The notes beneath the pieces are model-generated. The model was not told where the DNA came from and did no database searches. It saw nothing but the letters and a program-made list of their open reading frames with translations. DNA of 8,802 nt from an uncultured Clostridium sp. (GTDB taxonomy: Bacteria; Cyanobacteriota; Vampirovibrionia; Gastranaerophilales; Gastranaerophilaceae). The translations under genes were made by a program, and so were the position numbers. Positions 1 to 6,111 of this stretch are shown here, piece after piece (position 1 is the first letter of the stretch; each line of letters opens with the position of its first letter). The stretch spans positions 1 through 8,802 of the forward strand of contig CAJMDF010000054.1 of assembly GCA_905212085.1 (NCBI GenBank). Direction: 5' to 3'.

Positions 1-9
1 GCTATTCTA

Positions 10-73
10 CCATAAAAAGGTACTTAACAATACAATGAACAAGCTCATTGTATTGTTAAGTATCTTTTTATGG
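10..73. terminator. Long near-perfect hairpin, probable bidirectional terminator
   Basis: Arms at 10-38 and 45-73 are 29 bases each and pair along their whole length with one G/A difference, which becomes a G-U pair in RNA of one strand. They are separated by a 6-base loop. An A-run lies in the left arm and a T-run in the right arm, so RNA from either strand ends in a stem followed by U. It could serve the minus-strand ABC operon after the hairpin at 133-161, and a convergent gene lying to the left of the window. Confidence 0.7.
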
Positions 74-132
74 CTGAACTGTTACTATTATTTAGCAACA
101 TTCTAACATTTGGACATATTTCTGTAAAGAAT

Positions 133-164
133 AAGCCATCTTGATATTCTCAAAATGGCTTTTT
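133..164. terminator. Terminator after the ABC transporter operon
   Basis: Arms 133-144 and 150-161 form a 12-bp stem with one wobble or mismatch position and a 5-base loop. It starts right after the ATPase stop codon at 168-170 in the minus direction. A run of T (160-164) follows the stem on the plus strand. The minus-strand T-tract is weaker (ATTCTTT), so this may stop plus-strand transcripts better than minus-strand ones, with 10-73 as the second stop for the operon. Confidence 0.6.
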
Positions 165-167
165 CCA

Positions 168-812
168 CTACTTTCTCTCTGTTGTCAGTATCCCGTGATC
201 CATCTCATAGACCTCATCACACAACACATCAATATCTTCCCTGTTGTGGCTTGCAACAAGCATAGTCCTCCCCTGTTCTTTCAGTTTCAGAAACAGTTTT
301 CTCATATCGGCTACGCCCTGATTGTCAAGTCCGTTCATCGGCTCATCAAGTATCAGTATGTCCTGCCCCTCCATAAATGTCTGGGCAAGTCCGAGACGCT
401 GTCTCATTCCCAGCGAATATTTCCTGACATGTTTTCTGCTTTTTGGGTCAAGTCCGACCATCTCTATTGCTTCGCATATCTCCTTTTTCCCAATCCTGTT
501 TCTTATGTCGGCAAGAAATTTAAGATTTCTGTAACCTGAATAACTTCCCAAAAATCCCGGTGTTTCTATGATGCTCCCTATATTTTCAGGTGTCGAATGA
601 CTCTTTGTAAGCTTCTTTCCGTCAACTATTATCTCCCCATCACTTGCACTGTAAAAACCACAAATCAGCTTAAAAAGAACAGTTTTTCCGCTCCCGTTTC
701 TTCCAACAATCCCCACTATACTTCCCTTTTTAACCGTCAGGCTCACATTATCAAGCACCTTTTCTTTCCCAAACATTTTAGAAACATTCTTCACCACTAT
801 CTTATCTTCCAT
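168..812 (-). CDS. ABC transporter ATP-binding protein, BcrA/LanF-like
   Basis: This is a 214-residue cytoplasmic nucleotide-binding subunit that powers the two permeases encoded just upstream. Visible motifs: Walker A GRNGSGKT at 37-44, signature YSLGMRQRL at 132-140, Walker B DILILDEP at 151-158, and switch His189. At the Q-loop position the sequence reads IIETPGF, with Glu83 instead of Gln. This 'E-loop' is known from LanF ATPases of lantibiotic immunity transporters and is also seen in BcrA-like proteins. I chose the start at 812: a GGAGGAG ribosome site lies 6 bases upstream of it, inside the longer frame that could begin with ATG at 827. That longer frame would overlap the permease stop as TAATG but has no good ribosome site. 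The ATPase family is certain. Immunity rather than general export is inferred from the E-loop and the neighbouring genes. Confidence 0.93.
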   Translation of the reverse strand: MEDKIVVKNVSKMFGKEKVLDNVSLTVKKGSIVGIVGRNGSGKTVLFKLICGFYSASDGEIIVDGKKLTKSHSTPENIGSIIETPGFLGSYSGYRNLKFLADIRNRIGKKEICEAIEMVGLDPKSRKHVRKYSLGMRQRLGLAQTFMEGQDILILDEPMNGLDNQGVADMRKLFLKLKEQGRTMLVASHNREDIDVLCDEVYEMDHGILTTERK

Positions 813-826
813 TTTGCTCTCCTCCA

Positions 827-1666
827 TTATTTCACCAGTTCAAGTTTCTTCTGCATTACAAGCACAAAATTTACAATAAACAAAACCACTACACCCACAA
901 AAAGACCACTGATTATATTCTTTGATGCACTTATATTGTTTCTTCCAAGATTATACCAGCCCTGCGGTGCATATTTCATAAACGAGCGTATAAAATCTGT
1001 TGTGTTCGTCTTTAAAAATATCCACGCAACGCTCCATACCGACAATACCACTGTTCCAAGTTTTCCTTTCTGCAGACCGTTAAGCAGAAACTCTACCATT
1101 CCATAACATATCCCCATCAGCAAAAATATCGTCATTGAAAACAGCAATGCCTGCGGTACCGTATAATTTTGAAATACATTTTTCGATATTACAAAGCCAC
1201 TTGAATATCCAAGTTTTTTTACCGTTCCTGCGGCTGCACTTCCCCATACTTTTCCCCAGCTTGTAAATGTAAGATTTGTCCCACACAGCAAAACTGAAAA
1301 TACAAACTGTTCCAGCACAAAAACTATTGTTGCAAATACTATCGAAAACAGATGTCCAAGTGCAAAGCACGGCATACCGCATCTTTGTAATATCTGGTTC
1401 TGCACCCTCTGTTTCATCGGCACATCACTAAACCAGAGCAAAAGAAACAGTATTTCTATATTTCCGTAACTCACATCGGCAAAATAAAACGGCAGCACAG
1501 CCGGTGCTATAGGCAGGTTATAATCGTGTGAAAACATCCTGTATCCTCTTACTGTAACATCCATTATAATAAAAGCCAAAACCGACAATATCAGGAACTT
1601 TGATGAAAAACACATAAGTTTTAATTCATAAATGGCAACCTTAAATACCTTTTTCATTTTATTCAT
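827..1666 (-). CDS. ABC-2 type transporter permease subunit (second permease)
   Basis: This is a 279-residue integral membrane protein with about six hydrophobic segments, roughly at residues 23-39, 67-80, 102-128, 172-197, 203-219 and 251-271. The size and the pairing with an ATPase and a second permease fit the LanE/LanG or BcrB type of ABC-2 subunit, but the sequence itself carries no diagnostic motif I recognise. The open frame extends to a GTG at 1687, which lacks a ribosome site. ATG 1666 has GGAGG 8 bases upstream and overlaps the preceding gene by 8 bases (ATGAATAA). ATG 1657 is an equally possible start, with a second GGAGG 9 bases upstream. The gene ends 14 bases before the ATPase start, so translation is probably coupled through the unit. 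Confidence 0.85.
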   Translation of the reverse strand: MNKMKKVFKVAIYELKLMCFSSKFLILSVLAFIIMDVTVRGYRMFSHDYNLPIAPAVLPFYFADVSYGNIEILFLLLWFSDVPMKQRVQNQILQRCGMPCFALGHLFSIVFATIVFVLEQFVFSVLLCGTNLTFTSWGKVWGSAAAGTVKKLGYSSGFVISKNVFQNYTVPQALLFSMTIFLLMGICYGMVEFLLNGLQKGKLGTVVLSVWSVAWIFLKTNTTDFIRSFMKYAPQGWYNLGRNNISASKNIISGLFVGVVVLFIVNFVLVMQKKLELVK

Positions 1667-2507
1667 CCTCCACACCTCCAAAAACACCGCTCCGTCTCAA
1701 CTTAAAAAGAAGTATTCCATATATAAGTAACGAAATAATCATTAGCCCCAAACCTGTTAATGCAACAGCACTATAAGGTGATATTTTTAAATATTCAGAA
1801 AGACCGTATGTCGTATCAAACACAATCGAAGGTTTTAAATATCCCGGAATAAATTTACTCTTTGAAATAATAAATTGATTAAAAAACCATAATATCATCG
1901 GAAAACTGATAATAACTTTTTTCTTGGGAACCACAATAGAAAGCAGCAAACTCATCAATGAATAAAACACATATGCAAATCCTGACAATACTACCAATGT
2001 AAATAAATACTCTTTGCTTCTTCCCTGTTGCAATAAAAGATTTTCCGTCCATCCTAAAGGCTCATTACTGTTTATTTCTAAAAATAATGGAATGTGGTAA
2101 AATAAACCTAGTGCTCCAAAACATACCAAAATTGTTCCAATTCCACATATAAATGAACTAACTATCGTCTGCAAAACCTTTCCTGCAGAATATCCCGCCA
2201 TTCCTAATCTGTTTACACGCATATATACTGAATTTGCTTCATAATCCTCTGCATATAAAACCGCTCCGCTACAATTTGCAATGCAGTAACCCGCCACACT
2301 AAAAAAAGCCGATTTCATATTATAATAATAAAGTATATCACTTGATAATAAAGTATGTATTTTAAGATTATCAGTAAAAAACATACTTGAACATACATCA
2401 GCCATATTCACCATCCCACACAATAAAACAATTATTGGAAACTTTACTGTCGCAAACCATCTTCTCCATTCAATAAATCTTTTACCATGGAATATACTCA
2501 TTAACAT
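1659..2507 (-). CDS. ABC-2 type transporter permease subunit (first permease)
   Basis: This is a 282-residue membrane protein with about six transmembrane segments, near residues 21-38, 66-86, 111-137, 166-192, 197-214 and 246-268. A charged stretch at 85-100 (YAEDYEANSVYMRVNR) precedes the third segment, as in the cytoplasmic coupling region of many ABC-2 permeases. It probably forms a heterodimer with the next permease and is driven by the ATPase at 168-812. The frame is open to 2537, but the ribosome site GGGGGAG at 2518-2512 points to ATG 2507 (4-base gap) or ATG 2501 (10-base gap). The first 26 bases lie inside the end of the lipoprotein gene, which implies translational coupling. Substrate unknown; peptide export or immunity is inferred from context. 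Confidence 0.83.
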   Translation of the reverse strand: MLMSIFHGKRFIEWRRWFATVKFPIIVLLCGMVNMADVCSSMFFTDNLKIHTLLSSDILYYYNMKSAFFSVAGYCIANCSGAVLYAEDYEANSVYMRVNRLGMAGYSAGKVLQTIVSSFICGIGTILVCFGALGLFYHIPLFLEINSNEPLGWTENLLLQQGRSKEYLFTLVVLSGFAYVFYSLMSLLLSIVVPKKKVIISFPMILWFFNQFIISKSKFIPGYLKPSIVFDTTYGLSEYLKISPYSAVALTGLGLMIISLLIYGILLFKLRRSGVFGGVEDE

Positions 2508-3747
2508 AACACTCCCCCGTAACTGCATCATAAACAAAATATGTCATCCTTTTCTTTTCACCATCATAAACCTTTACCGACCAAACCGGAGCAAATATAG
2601 GCTTTACCATATTATTATCCCTGCCATAATATCCTGCATATTCTAAATTAATTGATTTTATGCAAACTTCGTCTACAATCAATTCTTTTTCATAAAACGA
2701 AATAACTTTTTTTAGTATCTTATTTGGACTGATTATATTTTGATTATTCTTATATTCCTCTCCCATGTATCTGTATATATCTGCTTCTATATACTCTATT
2801 TCACCATTGCAGAAAATAATATAAACCGGAGATTCCGTCATTGTAAACAGGTTTTCCCTAACCATTGTTGTTTTTGCCCATTTATCTGGTTTTTCATCTG
2901 CTTTAAGTACATATGATAAATCAATATTATTAATTGCCATTTCATCTGCTTTTTTATAAAACATTATCATCTGGTACTCTTTATCTTTAAACTTGTAATC
3001 ACATAATTCACTGTCATTCAAACTTTTGGATGTCTTTTTATTTAATTCAAATATTCTGTACTTATCATCCAAACTTGTTCCTATAAATTTTTCCAACCAA
3101 TTTTTATATACTTTTGCATTTTTCTCTATCTCAGTAAGCATTTTTGTCTTTTCAACCTTTATATCAGTTTCTGTCATATACTTAATCGCATTTATTGCAT
3201 CTGCATCACTCCCCTGCTTTTCCATGATAAACTGAGGACAAAAGAAAAATCTGCTATGTCCCAAAGCATTGTTATAAGTATCCCATATTGTTTTGCAATC
3301 ATATTTACTTCCATTATCCGCTGAAAATACTCCATCTAACTCTGGAGCATTTTCACTATCTTTTTCTATTACAAACTCTTTATAATTTAACTTCCCATGT
3401 ATTATTTGATTTAACATTTTTTCAATTTGTTTACGATTTTTATGAAATACAGTAGGATTATTTTTAAATTTATTTGTTGTTCCTATTTTCGTTTCACAAT
3501 ATTGTTTTTGATAATATGATTTTAATCCGTTTTTATATAATTTTTGCTTTGTAATATCAGCATCTATTTTCAATTTATCTTCTACATAAAATGAAGCCTT
3601 GCCGCTCTCTATCTCATTTGAACTTAATTCTCTTCTGTAATCATTTTCCGATATTTTTCCCTGTTTATTTTTTTCTCCGCTTTTACCACATCCTGTTATC
3701 ATACTGGCAATTATAAACATAATGATTATTTTTCTAATTTTCTTCAT
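2482..3747 (-). CDS. Large predicted lipoprotein associated with ABC transporter
   Basis: This is a 421-residue protein with a lipoprotein signal: basic MKKIRK, a hydrophobic core, and the lipobox ITGC with Cys20 as the lipid-anchored residue. The rest is hydrophilic, rich in Lys, Asp, Glu, Asn and Tyr, with no transmembrane segment, so it should sit on the outer face of the membrane. The C-terminal part (about 380-421, with APVWSVKVY, TYFVYDAVTGE) resembles a PepSY/YycI-like beta fold, but only loosely. No enzyme motif is visible. The ribosome site AGGAGGGG lies 5 bases before ATG 3747. It heads the operon with the two permeases and the ATPase. By analogy with LanI next to LanFEG it could bind a secreted peptide outside the cell, though LanI proteins are usually shorter. 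It may belong to a domain-of-unknown-function family that I cannot name with confidence. Confidence 0.85.
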   Translation of the reverse strand: MKKIRKIIIMFIIASMITGCGKSGEKNKQGKISENDYRRELSSNEIESGKASFYVEDKLKIDADITKQKLYKNGLKSYYQKQYCETKIGTTNKFKNNPTVFHKNRKQIEKMLNQIIHGKLNYKEFVIEKDSENAPELDGVFSADNGSKYDCKTIWDTYNNALGHSRFFFCPQFIMEKQGSDADAINAIKYMTETDIKVEKTKMLTEIEKNAKVYKNWLEKFIGTSLDDKYRIFELNKKTSKSLNDSELCDYKFKDKEYQMIMFYKKADEMAINNIDLSYVLKADEKPDKWAKTTMVRENLFTMTESPVYIIFCNGEIEYIEADIYRYMGEEYKNNQNIISPNKILKKVISFYEKELIVDEVCIKSINLEYAGYYGRDNNMVKPIFAPVWSVKVYDGEKKRMTYFVYDAVTGECYVNEYIPW

Positions 3748-3801
3748 GTAATCCCCTCCTTAGTCAAGCAGATATTTGCAATCTGTGCTTCTATTTGCTC
3801 A

Positions 3802-3917
3802 TAACACTATTAGCCGCTATCATATCAGAATAGGCTTGCCCTCTCCTGATACAAGAAAAGTCCCCCACCACTTATTGCTCTATGCAATAGAAATGTGGGA
3901 CTTTCTTGATAGTGTTA
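3802..3917. repeat. Structured block with 9-bp terminal inverted repeats
   Basis: TAACACTAT at 3802-3810 and ATAGTGTTA at 3909-3917 are perfect inverted copies that bracket 98 bases containing the hairpin at 3852-3908. No target-site duplication is evident outside them. The block lies between the secreted-protein gene and the lipoprotein gene. It may be a small non-autonomous mobile repeat carrying a terminator, or simply an extended RNA fold in which the outer repeats also pair. The minus strand from 3871 to 3791 is an open frame of 26 codons that begins with GTG and lacks a ribosome site. That peptide looks familiar to me from Lachnospiraceae intergenic regions, but this is unverified recollection. 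Confidence 0.4.
3852..3908 (-). terminator. Terminator or attenuator between secreted-protein and lipoprotein units
   Basis: The outer arms CAAGAAAAGTCCCCCAC and GTGGGACTTTCTTG pair imperfectly. An inner stem, TATTGC (3873-3878) with GCAATA (3884-3889), carries a 5-base loop. Read on the minus strand, the structure ends in GGGGGACTTTTCTTG, a G-rich stem followed by a T-rich stretch, about 60 bases after the stop codon of the secreted-protein gene. I see no convincing promoter between this hairpin and the lipoprotein start at 3747. The ABC operon may therefore depend partly on read-through. Confidence 0.65.
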
Positions 3918-3971
3918 AATCCAAGCTATAACAAATTTTATTACAACCATTGCTATTTTTTATAATCTTTT

Positions 3972-4400
3972 TTAAGGCATGAAAACATATTTTACGTCTG
4001 TTTCATCTGAAGCTGATGTATCAGACATTGAACATCTAAAGTAAAAACTTGCACCTACTTTTCCTGTTCCTGACCTATATGGAGCGTATTTTGTTGTTTC
4101 TTCATTTGTATTTCTAAAGGATGCCGCTTTTTTAGAAACTATATTTCCATTCTTATTAATAACTACAAAATTAAGCGTATCATTAGCTCCAACTCTATAC
4201 TTACAAGTAAACATGGCAGATGAATCTTTTTTTCCGGCTTTTTCAATCGGTGTACTTTTCAAAACAGTTACATAATTTCCTTGTTGAATTTTAAAACTGC
4301 CACTCCTACTTCCTGCCAAAACCACATTTCCTGCACTCAAAGTCACTGCTGCCGCAACTGCTAAAGCGGCTCCTTTTTTCACTAAACTGTATTTCTTCAT
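3972..4400 (-). CDS. Small secreted basic protein, candidate effector of the agr system
   Basis: This is a 142-residue precursor with a classical signal peptide: MKKYSLVKKG, an Ala/Val-rich core at 11-28, and a signal peptidase I site VLA|GS after Ala29. The mature part is about 113 residues, with 17 Lys/Arg against 9 Asp/Glu, no transmembrane segment and two cysteines (66 and 123) that could form a disulphide. The alternating polar/hydrophobic pattern suggests beta strands. The shape recalls small Bacillus secreted proteins of the DUF2712 type found beside ABC transporters, but I cannot confirm membership. Start: GAGGAG at 4414-4409 is 8 bases from ATG 4400 and only 2 from ATG 4406, so 4400 is preferred. 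It lies 19 bases downstream of agrD on the same strand, so the two are probably co-transcribed under quorum control. It could be a bacteriocin-like toxin, an adhesin or another signal; the sequence does not decide. Confidence 0.85.
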   Translation of the reverse strand: MKKYSLVKKGAALAVAAAVTLSAGNVVLAGSRSGSFKIQQGNYVTVLKSTPIEKAGKKDSSAMFTCKYRVGANDTLNFVVINKNGNIVSKKAASFRNTNEETTKYAPYRSGTGKVGASFYFRCSMSDTSASDETDVKYVFMP

Positions 4401-4419
4401 ATCCATTTCTCCTCACTTT

Positions 4420-4566
4420 CTATTTTTTCTTACTTTGTTCAAGAAGCTTTTTTGGCACATTTGGTTCATACATATAACCATGGCAAGCTGAATGTGCTTT
4501 TTTTTCAGCCGTATGTACAATTAAATTTGCCAAAAATCTACATACTGTCTCATTAGCCTTTTTCAT
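4420..4566 (-). CDS. agrD: AgrD-like cyclic thiolactone autoinducer precursor (48 aa)
   Basis: This is a 48-codon frame from ATG 4566 to TAG 4420-4422. The N-terminal 24 residues form an amphipathic, Lys-flanked helix of the sort that anchors AgrD to the membrane. Residues 26-32 read SACHGYM, followed by YEPNVPKKLLEQ. This lines up without gaps with Staphylococcus aureus AgrD-I, STCDFIM followed by DEVEVPKELTQL, and has the Y-x-P-x-x-P-x-x-L tail of clostridial AgrD peptides. Predicted signal: a five-member thiolactone ring of Cys28-His-Gly-Tyr-Met32 with a short N-terminal tail, cut by AgrB after Met32. A second cysteine (9) lies in the leader and should be removed. The ribosome site is modest (AGAAGAG, 8 bases before ATG). 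The gene lies opposite to agrA-B-C, with its own probable LytTR-controlled promoter, and is followed by the secreted-protein gene. Confidence 0.85.
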   Translation of the reverse strand: MKKANETVCRFLANLIVHTAEKKAHSACHGYMYEPNVPKKLLEQSKKK

Positions 4567-4598
4567 ACACTTGACTCTTCTCAAATAAATTTATTACA

Positions 4599-4628
4599 TT
4601 GACTATTTCCATTTATGTAATATATAAT
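4599..4628 (+). promoter_or_regulatory. Probable sigma-A promoter for agrA-agrB-agrC
   Basis: TTGACT at 4599-4604 and TATAAT at 4623-4628 are 18 bases apart. Transcription would begin near 4635 and leave a leader of about 140 bases before the regulator gene. This is the best plus-strand promoter match upstream of the regulator. Its -10 element lies next to that of the opposing agrD promoter. Confidence 0.55.
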
Positions 4629-4641
4629 TTATATTACATAA
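4613..4641. promoter_or_regulatory. 12-bp palindrome covering both divergent start sites
   Basis: TTATGTAATATA (4613-4624) and TATATTACATAA (4630-4641) are exact inverted copies around a 5-base centre. The palindrome covers the -10 elements of both predicted promoters, so a dimeric repressor bound here would block both. It is very AT-rich, so part of the symmetry may simply come from two facing -10 regions. Confidence 0.45.
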
Positions 4642-4658
4642 TTTGATATTTTTTTCAA
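4631..4658 (-). promoter_or_regulatory. Probable promoter of agrD and the secreted-protein gene
   Basis: On the minus strand TTGAAA (4658-4653) and TAATAT (4636-4631) are 16 bases apart, giving a start near 4624 and a leader of about 57 bases before agrD. The LytTR-like repeat pair ends 11 bases upstream of the -35. That is the placement expected for activation by an AgrA-type regulator. Confidence 0.5.
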
Positions 4659-4669
4659 TATGCCTATGC

Positions 4670-4699
4670 ACAAACGGTATCTGAAACAGCACAAACGAC
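4670..4699 (-). promoter_or_regulatory. Paired direct repeats, putative LytTR regulator binding site
   Basis: On the minus strand the 9-mers GTCGTTTGT (4699-4691) and ACCGTTTGT (4678-4670) are separated by 12 bases, giving a 21-bp repeat unit or two helical turns. The identical part extends to CGTTTGTGC. AgrA, ComE and PlnC/D-type LytTR regulators are known to bind two 9-bp direct repeats with this spacing. ACCGTTTGT fits the general LytTR consensus (A/T)(A/C)(A/C)GTTN(A/G)(G/T) at every position; the other copy departs at its first two bases. The centre of the proximal copy lies about 50 bases upstream of the predicted agrD start, and within the leader of the plus-strand transcript. Confidence 0.65.
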
Positions 4700-4773
4700 A
4701 TTTTAATTACAAATTATACTTACTTTTTTAAAAAAAGAATACATTTTTTAATAAAAACAGGATGGTACTCAAA

Positions 4774-5499
4774 ATGATAATAAATGCAGCTATATTAGAA
4801 GATAATATATTATTTGCAAATCAATTAAAAAATTTAATATTAATTTGGGCGGATAAAAACTCTCATAATTTTAATATTGATGTATTTAATTCAGCAGAAA
4901 ATTTGATTTCAGGCAATACAAAATATACTTATTATGATGTAATCTTTATGGATATTCAATTACAACCTGATGTTCCTTCAGCTATTACAGGAATGGATAT
5001 TGCAAAAAAACTCCGACTTTCAGGTTTTGATAACGATATTATTTTTATAACATCCTATCAGGAATATGTTTTTGAGGGTTACAATGTAAATGCTTTTAAT
5101 TTTCTGCTCAAACCGATACAAACTGATAAGTTATATCCTGTATTAAATTCTCTGATTGAAAAATACTCAGATAAACAATATGTATTTAAAAACCGACAAT
5201 CAATAGTAAGCATACCTTATGCAAATATAATAATTATAACAAGTAATCTTCACGAAATAAATATAATGACATCAAACGATACATATACTGACCGCAGTTC
5301 ACTTGAAACAATCGCAGATACTCTGCCAAAATCATTTGTTCGCTGTCATAAAACCTGCATTGTCAATCTTAGTCATATTACAAAGATAGAAAAAAATACA
5401 ATTTTTCTGTCAAATAAGAAACTCCAGACTATAGGCAGGAAATATTTAACCACACTAAAAAACAGTTATTTAACTTATATTATGGGAGGTGGAATATAA
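4774..5499 (+). CDS. agrA: AgrA-like response regulator, REC plus LytTR DNA-binding domain
   Basis: This is a 241-residue transcription regulator. The receiver domain (about 1-120) has acidic residues Glu9/Asp10, phospho-acceptor Asp60 in VIFMDIQL, the Thr/Ser switch in FITSYQEY and Lys113 in LLKPI. A LytTR domain follows (about 135-235), including FVRCHKTCIVNLSHI and the C-terminal GRKY segment typical of the family. It should be phosphorylated by the kinase encoded at 6108 and bind the repeat pair at 4670-4699. Start: the frame opens at ATG 4762, but AGGATGG lies 8 bases before ATG 4774 and gives the usual short N-terminus MIINAAILEDN. It is the first gene of a three-gene unit, and its last codons contain the ribosome site (GGGAGGTGG) for agrB. 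Very AT-rich, like the next two genes. Confidence 0.93.
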   Translation: MIINAAILEDNILFANQLKNLILIWADKNSHNFNIDVFNSAENLISGNTKYTYYDVIFMDIQLQPDVPSAITGMDIAKKLRLSGFDNDIIFITSYQEYVFEGYNVNAFNFLLKPIQTDKLYPVLNSLIEKYSDKQYVFKNRQSIVSIPYANIIIITSNLHEINIMTSNDTYTDRSSLETIADTLPKSFVRCHKTCIVNLSHITKIEKNTIFLSNKKLQTIGRKYLTTLKNSYLTYIMGGGI

Positions 5500-6111
5500 A
5501 TGTTAAAAAAATTATCAACAGTGCTATCAACAAAAATTTACAAATTACTTAAAGACGATACATATGATATTGATGTTTTAAGTTATGGACTTGAATGTAT
5601 ATTAAACACACTTATTACAACCATATTTATATTAATGCTTGGCATAATCTCACATCATATAATATTGTATATCATATGGATTATATATTTTTCAATCTTG
5701 CGAAAATATTTTGGCGGCTTTCATGCACCTACACATTTTTTATGTATTACCCTCAGCATAATCACCTGTACACTGACAATTCTGCTTAGCATAAATTGTA
5801 ATAATACATACAAAACCACTTTTATAACTGTTATATTTGTTCTTCCTTTTATACTTAAATATGCACCTATTTCTTCAAAACAGAATATTCTTTTAAATAA
5901 TACTCAAAAAAAATTTCATAAAATTTTTGCATTAGTATTTTTTATATCTGGGATTATAATATCTGTTATTTTTAATTTTTATAAATTTACCAGCTTATCA
6001 TCACTTATTATTTATACAATCATAAGTGTATATCTTCTTGCAATCATAGAAATTTTTTTAAGAAAAAAACAAATAAAATACCAGAATAACAATACGGAGG
6101 TTGCAAAATGA
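5500..6111 (+). CDS. agrB: AgrB family membrane protease that processes the autoinducer
   Basis: This is a 203-residue polytopic membrane cysteine protease with about six hydrophobic segments. AgrB proteins cut AgrD at the C-terminal side of the ring and join the cysteine thiol to the new carboxyl, giving a thiolactone. The catalytic pair is intact: His75 in RKYFGGFHAP and Cys82, seven residues on, the same spacing as His77/Cys84 of S. aureus AgrB. The conserved KYAPISSKQN loop follows at about 120-129. The start codon directly follows the stop of the regulator gene, and the stop overlaps the kinase start by 4 bases (ATGA). No peptide gene therefore fits between agrB and the kinase, where agrD normally lies; the likely substrate is encoded at 4420-4566 on the other strand. 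Confidence 0.95.
   Translation: MLKKLSTVLSTKIYKLLKDDTYDIDVLSYGLECILNTLITTIFILMLGIISHHIILYIIWIIYFSILRKYFGGFHAPTHFLCITLSIITCTLTILLSINCNNTYKTTFITVIFVLPFILKYAPISSKQNILLNNTQKKFHKIFALVFFISGIIISVIFNFYKFTSLSSLIIYTIISVYLLAIIEIFLRKKQIKYQNNNTEVAK

Noticed and set aside
141..539. 132-codon plus-strand open frame opposite the ATPase gene
   Set aside because: It is antisense to the conserved ABC motifs, with no promoter, ribosome site or recognisable domain.
813..827. Start of the ATPase at ATG 827 (overlap TAATG with the permease stop)
   Set aside because: The strong GGAGGAG lies between this ATG and ATG 812 and is correctly spaced only for 812. The longer form is not excluded, as translational coupling could use it.
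597..1106. 169-codon plus-strand open frame across the ATPase/permease junction
   Set aside because: It overlaps two well-supported minus-strand genes, has no ribosome site, and its composition (many His, Thr, Phe) is what the reverse of coding sequence gives.
1080..1382. 100-codon minus-strand frame inside the second permease
   Set aside because: It is a different frame of a convincing membrane-protein gene and has no start signal.
3791..3871. 26-codon GTG-initiated minus-strand frame as a gene
   Set aside because: It has no ribosome site and lies in the terminator hairpin and repeat block. It is noted as a property of the repeat, not as a CDS.
4724..4736. T6A7 tract before the regulator gene as a terminator
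   Set aside because: It is a run of T followed by A with no GC-containing stem; more likely flexible or bent AT-rich leader DNA.
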